This document shows positions 1 to 9,329 of a DNA stretch of 19,593 nucleotides, piece after piece (position 1 is the first letter of the stretch; each line of letters starts with the position of its first letter). Both the position numbers and the translations under genes were made by a program. The notes below the pieces were generated by a model. That model had not been told where the DNA came from and ran no database searches. It saw only the letters and a list, made by a program, of their open reading frames with translations. The stretch spans positions 1-19,593 of the forward strand of contig LSSN01003289.1 in assembly GCA_001970855.1 (NCBI GenBank), written 5' to 3'. This DNA comes from Smittium culicis (Eukaryota > Kickxellomycota > Harpellomycetes > Harpellales > Legeriomycetaceae).

Positions 1-461
1 GCCCTTATAGCATGGAGCCAGAATATTTCGATGAAGACAACGAAGTTATGTATATTGGAGGAAGTATTGATCCGTACTCAGTTCCAGCTCCAAATGTCAA
101 AAATTTGTTCTTAATTAAGCTCCCCATGTTTTTCGTAAACAAGATCTTAACTGCTGTTGGATTGAAAAAAGCAGAAGTTGAAATCGAATATACCGAAGTT
201 GATGATCAAGAGAATTTTGACGAGCATGAATATGAAGACTCCAACCTATCTGCACCCAATAAAAAAGCTGGCAAAAAATCCAAGTCTAGCTACAGCCAAA
301 ATGGGTCCGATTCGAGAGATAACAGCGCTCTTTCCAGCGACAACGAATTCAACGCCGTTCTTGTCAAGAAAAACAAATCAATTTCAAAAGAAAACTCTGC
401 AGACTTGTCCTCATCATCAAGAAAGTCTCTGAAAAAACGAAGAAATGGTCCTATTGTATAA
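1..461 (+). CDS. 3' end of an unrecognised protein with acidic and Ser/Lys-rich tail (5' partial)
   Basis: The frame is open from the left edge (codons PYS precede the first Met at 12) to a TAA at 459-461, so this is probably the C-terminal part of a longer protein rather than a complete 149-residue one. In order from Met12, it has an acidic start (EPEYFDEDNE), a short hydrophobic stretch with basic residues (NLFLIKLPMFFVNKIL, about residues 31-46), an acidic block (EIEYTEVDDQENFDEHEYED), and a long Ser/Asn/Lys tail ending SRKSLKKRRNGPIV. The hydrophobic stretch contains lysines and is not a clear membrane span. The acidic-hydrophobic-acidic arrangement is loosely reminiscent of the tail behind the J-domain of ER-membrane DnaJ proteins, but no J-domain lies in the window, so I do not assign it. 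Codon use and lack of internal stops in DNA that is otherwise stop-dense support real coding. Confidence 0.7.
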   Translation, partial: PYSMEPEYFDEDNEVMYIGGSIDPYSVPAPNVKNLFLIKLPMFFVNKILTAVGLKKAEVEIEYTEVDDQENFDEHEYEDSNLSAPNKKAGKKSKSSYSQNGSDSRDNSALSSDNEFNAVLVKKNKSISKENSADLSSSSRKSLKKRRNGPIV

Positions 462-512
462 AATCCTCATTTTACCTTTTCCACTCTATATTTAATGCCT
501 TTTTGATATCCA

Positions 513-518
513 AATAAA
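513..518 (+). terminator. Candidate poly(A) signal AATAAA for the left-edge gene
   Basis: A perfect AATAAA begins 52 nt after the TAA of the upstream reading frame, within CCAAATAAATATAC. The position suits a 3'-end processing signal, but the hexamer is common in DNA this AT-rich. Confidence 0.4.
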
Positions 519-1520
519 TATACAAGTCCAAACTAATTTTCTTACTTTTATATTTTAGCAATATGCGTATACTTAATTATTATTATTTAGAATTTAATAT
601 TTAAAACTTACGACTTTTGTTAGTAGATTTTAGTGGATCAAAAGTATCATTTAATTATATTCAGCTATTAAAATTTAATGGTTTATTACAGCTTAGCATC
701 TTTTTACTACAAAACCACTTTCTTATTTCATACGAGTTCCAGACCCATTTAAATTAAAATAAATTTAGAGCGGTCATTTATTTTTATTTTTCATATTTAG
801 GGATGTTTATTAAACTTGCATGCTTTCAGCTCTCCGCAAACAGAACTTTTCTAATTATTTGCACTTATAGAGTTTACAAATATAAAAATGCTACTTGATA
901 ACAATATATTAGTCTAATTGAAATTTCAATGGCAAAATTTAAAAAAAAAAAAGCTTGTTAGTAACTATAACAATATTTCAACAATTTGAGAATCAAGCTG
1001 TGATTGGGTGACTAAATATCAATAGAGTTTTTTTTCTAATAATATAAAAAATAAATACTTTTCTAATATTGAATTTTATCACAAATAAAGCAAACTCAAA
1101 TAGACGTTGCTTAGTTGTAGAAATTTCTTAGCCACCGAATTCTAAGCTTCTATTAAAACCATGATAAATGTTATAAAAATTTGAGTCAAAGTCGAGTTGA
1201 TGATTTTTTAGCATACGTTTCACTTCTGAGCGTTTAAAATTTAAATAGTAGAAAATTACATTGAGCTTTTAACTTTTTTTTTTTTTGCAACTTTACAAGG
1301 TTATTAAAGATAGCTTAAAAATACACACGTCTCTTCTCAAATTTAAAAATTTTTTATCAATAATACATATTACCTTTTAATTAACACATTAATACAATAA
1401 AAACATTAATACAATAAAAAAATAGCTTAAAAGGGTATAAAACTACTACAAAGCTAACTAGTGAAAATGGGGGCGGGGTTTGAATATTTCATTGCTATAT
1501 TCATGGATAAAGGGCGTGGA
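519..1520. other. AT-rich intergenic spacer
   Basis: No reading frame of coding quality is visible on either strand. The stretch holds A and T homopolymer runs (for example A-rich near 940-952 and T-rich near 1269-1286), a short tandem duplication at 1387-1420, and a small G-rich patch near 1468-1479. It separates the end of the left-edge plus-strand gene from the end of the minus-strand ORF at 1521. Confidence 0.6.
1387..1420. repeat. Perfect 17-bp tandem duplication
   Basis: CATTAATACAATAAAAA occurs at 1387-1403 and again immediately at 1404-1420 without mismatch. It looks like a recent slippage or duplication in non-coding DNA. Confidence 0.85.
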
Positions 1521-1745
1521 TTATGAAATTTCTATACCATTTTCGCTTATTTTCACTCTTGCATTGCGTGCAAGAACTTTAATGTGAGGATCCTTCCTAT
1601 TTGATATCAAGATTTGTGTTTCCTCTACTGTAAATTCTGGCAGTTTATTATCTGAATCCACACTTCTTAACAACCGTTTTGCCTGCTCTAAAGTTGGATT
1701 TGGTTTATCCTCAAAGAAGAACGAATTTCCAAAGAACTGATTCAT
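1521..1745 (-). CDS. Small hypothetical protein, 74 residues
   Basis: The minus-strand frame runs from an ATG at 1745 (context AAAAATG, favourable for eukaryotic initiation) to TAA at 1521-1523. An in-frame stop lies 15 nt upstream of the ATG, so the ORF cannot extend without an intron. The product is mixed and globular-looking rather than low-complexity: MNQFFGNSFFFEDK, then a probable helix (TLEQAKRLLRSVDSD), then EFTVEETQILISNRKD and a C-terminal VKISENGIEIS. This composition differs from the Phe/Tyr/Ile-rich chance frames elsewhere in the spacers. I recognise no family. It may be a complete small gene, the last exon of a gene whose earlier exons lie at higher coordinates, or a relic. The start assumes no upstream exon. 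Confidence 0.4.
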   Translation of the reverse strand: MNQFFGNSFFFEDKPNPTLEQAKRLLRSVDSDNKLPEFTVEETQILISNRKDPHIKVLARNARVKISENGIEIS

Positions 1746-2240
1746 TTTTATAACTCTTCAAATTTTATAAGTTTTGAATAGGATGGTTATATATATTTCT
1801 TTGTTCAATTGCCTTGTTACAAGTTATAGTTGCCTCTACAGTTGGTACTATTTAAGGCAGCTGACACAGCTTTTGGCTCTAACAGCACTACATTTCCATT
1901 CGCTAATGAAACCTCAAGCTCTTGGGGCTGGTTGGTTAGCGCAGTATTCAACCCAATCTATAAATAGTCGGGATATAGAATTAACAACACATTATTTGAT
2001 GTTACTATTATACAGATGATGTTGGCTGGTAAATCGTTGTTCAGGCCTGCCTTAAGTATAGCCATATATCTGCGATAAATAACTGAAAACAGGAATGCAA
2101 AAAAAAATTAAAACGGTTTACATAAATTAAGCTATTGGTTGGCTGAAAAACGAATATATAATCATGTGGCGTTAAAATGAGTAAGGTGTATGTAATAGGT
2201 CCCTTGATATTTGACCTTGTTACTGTAAGATAAGACTCAG

Positions 2241-2245
2241 CCAAT
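2241..2245 (+). promoter_or_regulatory. CCAAT box candidate upstream of DENND6
   Basis: CAGCCAATGATGACAGC resembles the binding context of the Hap/NF-Y CCAAT complex. It lies about 540 bp before the DENND6 start codon, inside the GC-richer island. Confidence 0.3.
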
Positions 2246-2339
2246 GATGACAGCACACTCGATGGGCCGTTTGCTATTGAAGCAAAAGCTGAATTTAGTG
2301 TTCCAGCTCATCAAAAGTAAATTTCTCCAGCGCACAGCT

Positions 2340-2344
2340 ATTGG
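2340..2344 (-). promoter_or_regulatory. CCAAT box candidate (reverse orientation) upstream of DENND6
   Basis: ATTGGCC on the plus strand reads GGCCAAT on the minus strand, a good core for Hap/NF-Y binding. It lies about 440 bp before the DENND6 start. Confidence 0.3.
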
Positions 2345-2480
2345 CCCTTTATTGCAGTATCGAGCTGAGAGAGGCTAATATTATCCCACAGCGTCATTTT
2401 GTAGCAAGTCTACAGATAGTGAAGTAAGCGGAAATTGGGTATAGCCTAAAATAGCTTACTGATTTTGGGATATGAATCTG

Positions 2481-2487
2481 TATATAA
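2481..2487 (+). promoter_or_regulatory. TATA-like element TATATAA
   Basis: TATATAA stands about 300 bp before the DENND6 ATG and just before the pyrimidine-rich leader. The last ATG upstream of the start codon is at 2472, so transcripts beginning downstream of this element would carry no upstream ATG. In AT-rich DNA the match alone is weak. Confidence 0.3.
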
Positions 2488-2554
2488 CTACATTCACGCA
2501 GCCTAATATTAAAGCCAAAATATCACAAAATATCGCAAAACATATCTTATTAAC

Positions 2555-2783
2555 GCCTCCCACAACCCTCCCTGTGCTCTATCCAAATAGAATAATTCCT
2601 ACAGTTTAACATCGAGCTTATTTCCTTCATTCCCCTCCTTAAAACTACTTCCCGTTCCGCATTAATTTCACGTCATCTATAGTTTATTCCAACAATTTCT
2701 AACTCTAAACATCTGCAGTTACCATTTCTCCTCCTTTAAGCGCTTAAATTATAACTAGATATAGTTCCTTCCGAAAACAGGAA
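2555..2783 (+). promoter_or_regulatory. Pyrimidine-rich, ATG-free leader/promoter of DENND6
   Basis: From 2581 to 2760 I count 48 C against 13 G on the sense strand, with repeated CCTCC, TCCCCTCC and TTCTCCTCC tracts. There is no ATG between 2475 and the start codon at 2784. Pyrimidine-rich leaders are typical of fungal promoters and transcription start regions. The ATG-free run supports 2784 as the first start codon. Confidence 0.5.
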
Positions 2784-5700
2784 ATGTCCCAATACAATCT
2801 TGAAGACTCTATAAATAGTGTGAAGGCTCTCGAAAAGGGATTTGTCACTCCGAATGAGCTTATTCACCCCTCAAAAAATATTGCCTTAAAAAGCTTTAAT
2901 GCTGTAAATTCTTATACATTTCAACAACCCAAAGCTCGCCCCTCAATCAATATAATTCAAAAAGCTCCCAAAATTAATGAAAACCTCAATGTCGCCAATT
3001 CTCTAGCTACGAGAAATCCTGGCGATTTCGGCGATAAAAATTCGGGGTTTTCTGATTTAAAACCTGAACCCGCACTACCTACAGCCTTTATTAAAAATGA
3101 AGACATAGAATTCGAAGTAAAAAACCCATCCTACAATTCTTCCCTCGACCTTTCGTCCTCTTCGCCCGAACTATATAAAACTTCCTCAAAAACCAATCAA
3201 AATAGCTCATGTTCCAATAATTCTATTTTTTCTCAGAGTTTTGAATCCATAAAATCTTATCCCGCTTATAACGATTCGTATAATAATCCTTCTCAACATG
3301 AACCCAAACCTGATAATTCTTCTTACCTTCCATTTGATGACGTTTCAAAAAGAGCCAATAGAGTTCTGGCCCTCTTAGCATCTGATAAATCCTCAAAAAA
3401 AAAGCTTGTAAACATGACTTATAGGGATATGAATTTATCTCATGATAACACCGCGACTCTTGATAACTCTTCTAAACCACTGAGCTCTAAAAGTTCAGAA
3501 TCTAATTTAGCTCAAAATAATAGTAAAATCTCTCAGTACTTCGACTTTCTTAATAATAAAGATACCCTCAAAAGAATCAACCAATGGATAATATCGATTG
3601 CTTTAGTTAAATTTGATGAAAATAGCGGTCCTCTCATTTTATCTACTTATCCCCAAACCAGCTTTTCTCCAAACGAACAGAAGGCTATACGCTTTTCCAG
3701 CTTACCAGACTCAACCACAACTGACTCGTGTGATTCTGCATACTCCTTTAGGTTTAGAACAGAATCTAGCTCACAAAATTACAAAAAAGGTTTCCTTCAA
3801 TTTTTTTATACTTGGAATAGATTTTATTTAAACTTTTTTTTATTTTATTTTGTTTGTAAATTTTTAAAACTTGGGTTTATTCTATTTTAGATTCGAATTT
3901 CATTAATGCGTATGTATTTTTTCGCCAAAGACTATCTCCACACTCTCGAAGAGGTGGAATGCAAGAGTCTGTTGTTATTTTAACCCATTTAAATTACCAC
4001 GGGTTTTTTATGCACTTGGCTCAGCTATTAGGCCCCTCTTATTTTGATTATGGAATTGCAACTATCGAAACATCATTAAAAAATATTTCTGAATGGCCCT
4101 CACCTACTAGCTCCCATTTAAGCGTTCAGTTCCTAGGTAATATACTGCAGATTGACTTCCCAGTCTCAAATAACTCTCAGTTTATAGAAACTAGCTCCTT
4201 CAGCTCTGAAAAGTTCTCCCCAAATAGACACATACTAGCGTCTGTTATCTCAGACTGCTTAATAAGGAACTTCAAAAGTTGTCTATGTGACCTATATATA
4301 TGCTGGGAACTAATGATTCTGGCTGAAACTATAGTAGTATTTGCGGATTCGCCCTCTAGATGCTTTGAAGTTGTTTATGGATTAGTAGATATTATAAAGC
4401 CTATAACTTACTGTGGCGATTATAGACCATACTTTACACTACAGGATCCGGATTTTCATTCTCTAATCTCACCTAAACAGGTCCCTAATAATACAATAAT
4501 TGGTGTATCGAATCCGTTTTTCAAACAAGCTACTGCGCATTGGCCAAATACTCTAATTCTGAACTCAGCATCGAGGATTCAAAAAATTAAATCTGTTGAC
4601 AGACCATTAATTTTAGCCAATTTTCCATTCAAGCCAAAGTCTAGAAATATATCCTCTCATTCAAATAGCAATAACAGTAAACTTCGCGATAGTCCAAATT
4701 TACTTGGTATCTCTAATCCAAATAACAAAAATCAATTTGGTCTTACCACAAAGCACAAACAGCTTACTGCTGTTGATGAAGATTTTTTAAACGAAATAGA
4801 ATCGGGCCTTGACGGTGTATGTAGTACCGGTCCTCAACCGCCTTGGGTTTTGAGCAACTCGCTCCGCCTCCATTTTTCTAATTTAACCGATCAATTTCTT
4901 GCACCTTTGAATAGATATTTCGCCACGCTTATCCCATCTTTACCTAAAAACTTTGTCAATATTACTCATGTTAAAGGCGCCTTAATATCTGTTCTAACTA
5001 CTACGCCTCCGCAACTTCGCCAATGGAAAAGTGTTGATTTTTTCTCATCTCTACTACAGCATGGATTACCTAGCGGTTTGACGGGAAAACAGACAACTGT
5101 TTCTAAAGCTTCAGCTGCAGCATCGGCTTTTGCGGCTGCAATATTCAAGCCTAACTCTGAAAAAAGCGCTTCGTTTATCAGCAAATCAAACTCTAACCAA
5201 ATACTATTCAACCCATCCAATCCACATAGCTCTCAAAATTTTGAAAACTCATCGCAAAAAGGTACATCAATTAGCTCTAGTGTTTTGCCTACAATTAGCA
5301 AAGAGTGGAAAGATTTTTACACCAAATTTTTAAACTGTGGAAACTTTATTTCATGGCTTCAAAAACGAACAAATGATTCAAATAACGAAATTTGGAAACA
5401 ATTTTTTACTCTGGTTGCAGATTCTGACATTAATGGGTTAATTAACGACAACACACCTGTGATTTTTTCTAACAAACCAGACGAGCTTTTTAAAATAATA
5501 AATCTTATCGATCATTCCAATTGCAGAAATGATATTGAATCTCGATTTTTAAAAAGCGAAATGATAAATAGCAACTCAATCGGTAAATTTTCTAAAATGG
5601 CAATCTCTGATAGTAATACTAGCCAAAGTCTATCAGATTCTAACAATGCAGATGACCAGTATCTATCACTAAACTATAATTCAAAGCCAAAAGAGTCCTA

Positions 5701-6859
5701 TGGTTTTACCACTGTCGCAATATCTGTAACAGTATCTGCTGACCCTCAACCATTTCGAAGTAATCCCAGAATTTCCTCAAGCGGAAAAAAAAACAGTAAT
5801 AGCTTTGAACCGGATCAAAAAGATATGGTTTTTTATCAAGCCAAAAATGAGGCTTACAACATTGGACTAAGTAAATCAAATCAGTCTAGTGCCCATAGCA
5901 CTCCGGTACTTGTTCGAACAAATAGCCAATCTAGCTTTTTCCCAACCACAAACGATAAGTTGGGAGATTCAAAAATCGCCGTACTGGGCAGTAGTGGAAA
6001 TTTAGTTGGATACATCAACTCCAATCCAGTTACTCCTTCTAATAATCAGACTGCCAATTTTGAGTCACCTGAGCCTAGATCCAGATCCAAAGCTTCTACT
6101 CCTAAAAACAGTAAAGATTTGAGCTACGACCACAGCCTTGATAATTCACTAGGCATTTCTAACTTGATGAAAAAAAAAGATAGTTTCCGCCGAAGTGCTA
6201 TTTATAAAAATTCAGGCATTGTTTCCAATATGTATGACGGTAAGATAGTTGCCGAAAGCGATAAAGCTGAGAGTATTGAAAAAAGCAAAGCTTTATATTT
6301 GCAGAATAAGTCTAACAGATCCTCCAAACCAGTATCTAGTAAATCAGAAACTCTTGACAATGGAAGAAGCACGAAAGGAGTTTCCGAGAAGGCAGGGAAT
6401 ATGGGCCAATCAGATCCATTAAAATGCAAAAGATCAGTAGGTGAGCTGGTTGAATTGGCAGACTATTTCGCCTGTTTGCTTCAAATAGAAATCAACTGTG
6501 ACTGTTTACGAAGGCGTAGCGCAGAAGATAACAAATCAAGGCGCGATATTGACGACATTGAAAACAGTAGTGTTCCTTCAAATGGGGTCAGAACAAGAAA
6601 GTATGCGAACAGCTTTAGCTTCAGCAGTGATGACCGCCACGAATCATTTAAAAGAGGTAGTATTACGAGCAGCGCCAACTTACCATACAAATCATCTAAG
6701 CTCGGGATAACATACAACCACAGAAACAATAAAAAAGCTAGTATGAAAGCGACAGTGTTGGATAACATGACGAAAAAGTCGCGGGAAAAAATATTTGGCC
6801 ATTTAGTTACTATAATCAGCCATCTACCCAAAAACGTAAAGCAGAGATACAACATTTAG
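2784..6859 (+). CDS. DENND6: DENND6/FAM116-type DENN-domain Rab exchange factor, two exons: join(2784..3789, 3891..6859)
   Basis: Splicing out 3790-3890 gives 1324 residues; metazoan DENND6 proteins are about 600. Known family role: DENN proteins promote GDP/GTP exchange on Rabs, and human DENND6A acts on Rab14 in endosomal recycling. Residues 1-260 are Ser/Asn-rich and disordered. The uDENN core follows: WIISIALVKFDENSGPLILS (268-287), SFRFR (321-325), and across the splice junction NAYVFFRQR (341-349) with RRG and ILTHLNYHGFF. The central DENN part has LGPSYFD (382-388), YRPYFTLQDPDF (513-524) and GVSNPFFKQATAHWP (540-554). Later blocks are TKHKQLTAVDEDF (622-634), FSNLTDQFLAPLNRYFATLI (664-683), TTPPQLRQW (706-714) and WKDFYTKFL. 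A Ser/Asn-rich stretch of about 320 residues (875-1195) and a second one split the C-terminal helices; the terminal helix ends HLPKNVKQRYNI. The start is the first ATG after an ATG-free leader. Confidence 0.9.
3790..3890 (+). other. Spliceosomal intron, 101 nt, phase 1
   Basis: The donor is AAAAAAG|GTTTCC and the acceptor is TTCTATTTTAG|ATTCG. Removing it joins K335 to a split Asp codon and restores the DENND6 motif AYVFFRQR in frame, matching the family's YVYFRQ block directly after SFRFR. The donor is a weak GTTTCC rather than GTAAGT/GTATGT. The intron is T-rich. A second in-phase donor, GTAAAT at 3856, would leave a 35-nt intron and add 22 mostly aromatic residues; I consider that less likely. 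The exon 1 frame stays open through the intron until the TAG of the acceptor itself (3888-3890). Confidence 0.82.
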
Positions 6860-6993
6860 TTGGAATTATAAACTCCACAAAAAAAAAAACAAAACAAAAA
6901 TAATAATCTGTAAATAATAATTGCGCATATAAAACTTTCCACTCACTTTTTTACTTTTAAAAATTTTTTTTTTCTTTCGCATGAACAGTATCA

Positions 6994-6999
6994 AATAAA
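6994..6999 (+). terminator. Candidate poly(A) signal AATAAA for DENND6
   Basis: AATAAA within TATCAAATAAAACC lies 135 nt after the DENND6 stop codon, following A-rich and T-rich runs typical of fungal 3' regions. Confidence 0.4.
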
Positions 7000-8091
7000 A
7001 CCTACCAATTTACATTAAATTTAGAATGATATTTTTTATGCCAATAATAAGCATGTAAAGCATCGATTTATTTTATAGTACACATAAATGCGGGATTTTA
7101 GAGCTATTAGAGATTGTAGTGTGGATAGAATGGCGTTGTAGTATGACTATAAGTGTGGCTATTGCTATAAAGTGAGATAGCGGTGATTTTTTGTAGCATA
7201 GCGTCAATGGTGACAGTAATTGCGCTGAAACCAAGATATTTATGTAAAAAACCAAAAGAAGTGATAAAATCACATTTTTATTTACATTTACATTTATAAT
7301 TATAATTATTATTATATTTTTGATGTACTAGCACTTGTTTAAAAAATAAAATATTGAAACGACCTTTAGTTATTTGGTTGATTGATGTTTATTAATGTAA
7401 ATCTATGGTAGAAACGGTGCGCAATTTAATGATTGGAAAAATAAAAAAATCAAGTTAATTAGGTTAGAGTTAGCAAGTATGTACTTGATTTGTTGATAAA
7501 TGGGTGTTAACAAGATGTGCGAAACTTGGGTACAGATACTAATTAAGAAGATTAATCATATTACTAAGCATTCATGATTTTTTTTTTTTTGCATTACAAT
7601 TAAATGTAATGTAAGGGGGGAGGGTGAGGTGTTCACACATTCCTGATAGCTTTGATTCATTATTAGGCGTTGTGTTTTGATCTTTATTTTTTTTTATGAG
7701 GGTTGTGGGTTTAGGTGTAATTGCCTGATTGATTAGCAGTAGCCTATCAACTGTAAAATAAACTTTACTAGGAAATTAGAATCCAGGCAAGTAAAAAAAA
7801 AAAAAGGAATCTAAGAATTTTGTAAAATGGTGGAAAAAAAGTCCAAGTCATCACATTTGATCTAATCTTTGGCGATATTTTTTATTTTGACGTAATAATA
7901 GCAATACAGTAACAGATGTATCAAATTAGTTGCACAGATTTTGAATTTCTTGTTGTATTTATTACACAATTATTAAATGAACATGATTATATATAGTTTA
8001 AATTGGAATTTTTATTAGACTTTTTATTTTTTTTAGTTTTTTAAAAAGCGGGTGTGTAATATTAACTAGAATAGTCATTCAATGTAAATTA

Positions 8092-8102
8092 GGGGGGGGG
8101 GG
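8092..8102 (+). repeat. G11 homopolymer
   Basis: Eleven consecutive G residues followed by TGTGTTTT interrupt DNA that is otherwise strongly AT-rich. It is the longest G run on the plus strand in the window. It could also be a sequencing or assembly weak point. Confidence 0.9.
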
Positions 8103-9305
8103 TGTGTTTTTTAGGAATCTCAAATATATCCAGATTAACTTGTAGGCACTCTACGCATGTGGGATATTGTTAGGAGGAGGGGCGGGATTAAGGTTTGCTA
8201 GATATTTCACTTGCGAATGCGGATTAGATATAACTGATTGATTTATCAGATAATTTATTCGGCATTATTTAATATTAGGGAAGACGAGCGAAAAGCAAGT
8301 CTATTTATCAGGGAACGATTTTAAAAATCGAGTTTCATCTGTTAGCAAGGGACACTAATATAGACTTTTTGAAGTTTATGATGTATTTTGGAATTGGCGA
8401 AATTTAATAAAATTTAATATCGGATATAAAAGATGAGCTTTGTGATAAACGGTGTAGTACCGAGTTTGTTTTTGTTTTTGTTTGATTTGGTAGGAAGCAA
8501 TAACTATATGTATTAAGCGAAAAATATAGCAAAAAAACCAATGAAGAAAATGTACAGATATATAAAGAGCTTTAGGCAGTCTTATGGAAGTTTTACAAAC
8601 GGGAATTAATTTGACGTACAAATGAGTTCCAAATTGGTATATTATTAAAAAAAAAAATCCTTTCAATCTAAAACCATTAATTTCTGACCTGTTTTTGTGT
8701 TTTTGTGTTTTTGATTGTATTTATATGCCTTTTATCATAGGAGCAGGTAACGAATTTGACCTAATTTATCGATCATTATTATAAAAACATGCGAAATAAA
8801 CATAAGGGGGGTTTTTATTTAGGGTAGACGAAGTTTCTGCCACTCGTTTTTTATCGTGCTTTTTTTTTTTTCTAGATTACTTATAAAAAAAACAAAAAGG
8901 ATGCTTGTTAGAATATGAACACAGAGTAATTGAGTAACAATGTCGAGTAATGGGCTGCCAAGTACACGTAAATTTCAAAGTAAGTTGCAACATGAATAGG
9001 CTTTTGCTAACGAAAATTATATATAGATCTAAATATTTTTGCCATTTTTTCGATAGAGAGAGCTTTATATGGCTATGCAAATAGGCAAATGGCACAAGCA
9101 AGATCAAAATGACCCTTATGGAAAGACTAGCAAGATGGTTGGATATAATTAATATGGCTGGATTACAAATATATGGGACCATTATTGGCCAAGTCTAAAA
9201 TAGCAAGAGACGCAAATATGATGCTGATGTTTTAGTTTATTATTTTAGCTGCTGAAAATGAACAGTTTGGTCCTAATCAGTACATATTGAGCCTCCTTGT
9301 TTTGT

Positions 9306-9329
9306 TTATTATTATTATTATTATTATTA
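9306..9329. repeat. TTA microsatellite, 8 units
   Basis: Eight uninterrupted TTA units follow GTTTGT and end in TTTAC. It lies in non-coding DNA and is likely length-polymorphic. Confidence 0.9.

Larger units (their letters stand above)
1780..2440 (+). pseudogene. Possible decayed protein-coding sequence in a GC-richer island
   Basis: The segment is visibly richer in G+C than its flanks and reads as protein-like peptide in successive plus-strand frames broken by stops and frame changes. At 1830-2075 one frame gives TSSSWGWLVSAVFNPIYK, a TAG at 1965, then SGYRINNTLFDVTIIQMMLA and GKSLFRPALSIAIYLR. From 2177 another frame gives MSKVYVIGPLIFDLVTVR, TAA at 2231, then DGPFAIEAKAEFSVPA to TAA at 2318. 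From 2314 a third frame gives NFSSAQLLALYCSIELREAN to TAA at 2425. No canonical introns obviously remove these breaks. I recognise no family. The alternative is a promoter island for the downstream gene, because CCAAT boxes lie inside it. No restored reading is proposed. Confidence 0.33.

Noticed and set aside
2331..2400. Resemblance to the 5' part of U4 snRNA (GCAGTATCG followed by GAGAGG)
   Set aside because: The diagnostic kink-turn pairing (a GAGG opposite CCGAG) and the Sm site are absent. The match is only nine bases.
3856..3890. Alternative 35-nt intron using GTAAAT donor as the main DENND6 intron
   Set aside because: It keeps phase but would insert 22 aromatic, hydrophobic residues between SFRFR and YVFFRQ, where the family has a hydrophilic linker, and 35 nt is very short.
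4966..5220. ORFs in other frames and on the minus strand inside DENND6, including 6481-6855
   Set aside because: They overlap conserved DENND6 coding sequence and show no independent motifs or start context.
8726..8745. GCCTTTTATC resembling the invariant loop of U5 snRNA
   Set aside because: No flanking stem can be formed and no Sm site follows at the right distance.
8877..9182. 101-codon minus-strand ORF with ATG
   Set aside because: Its Ile/Leu/Phe/Tyr/Ser-rich content is what a pyrimidine-rich strand gives by chance. It has no recognisable motif and lies in a spacer with G-skewed plus strand that reduces stops on the minus strand.
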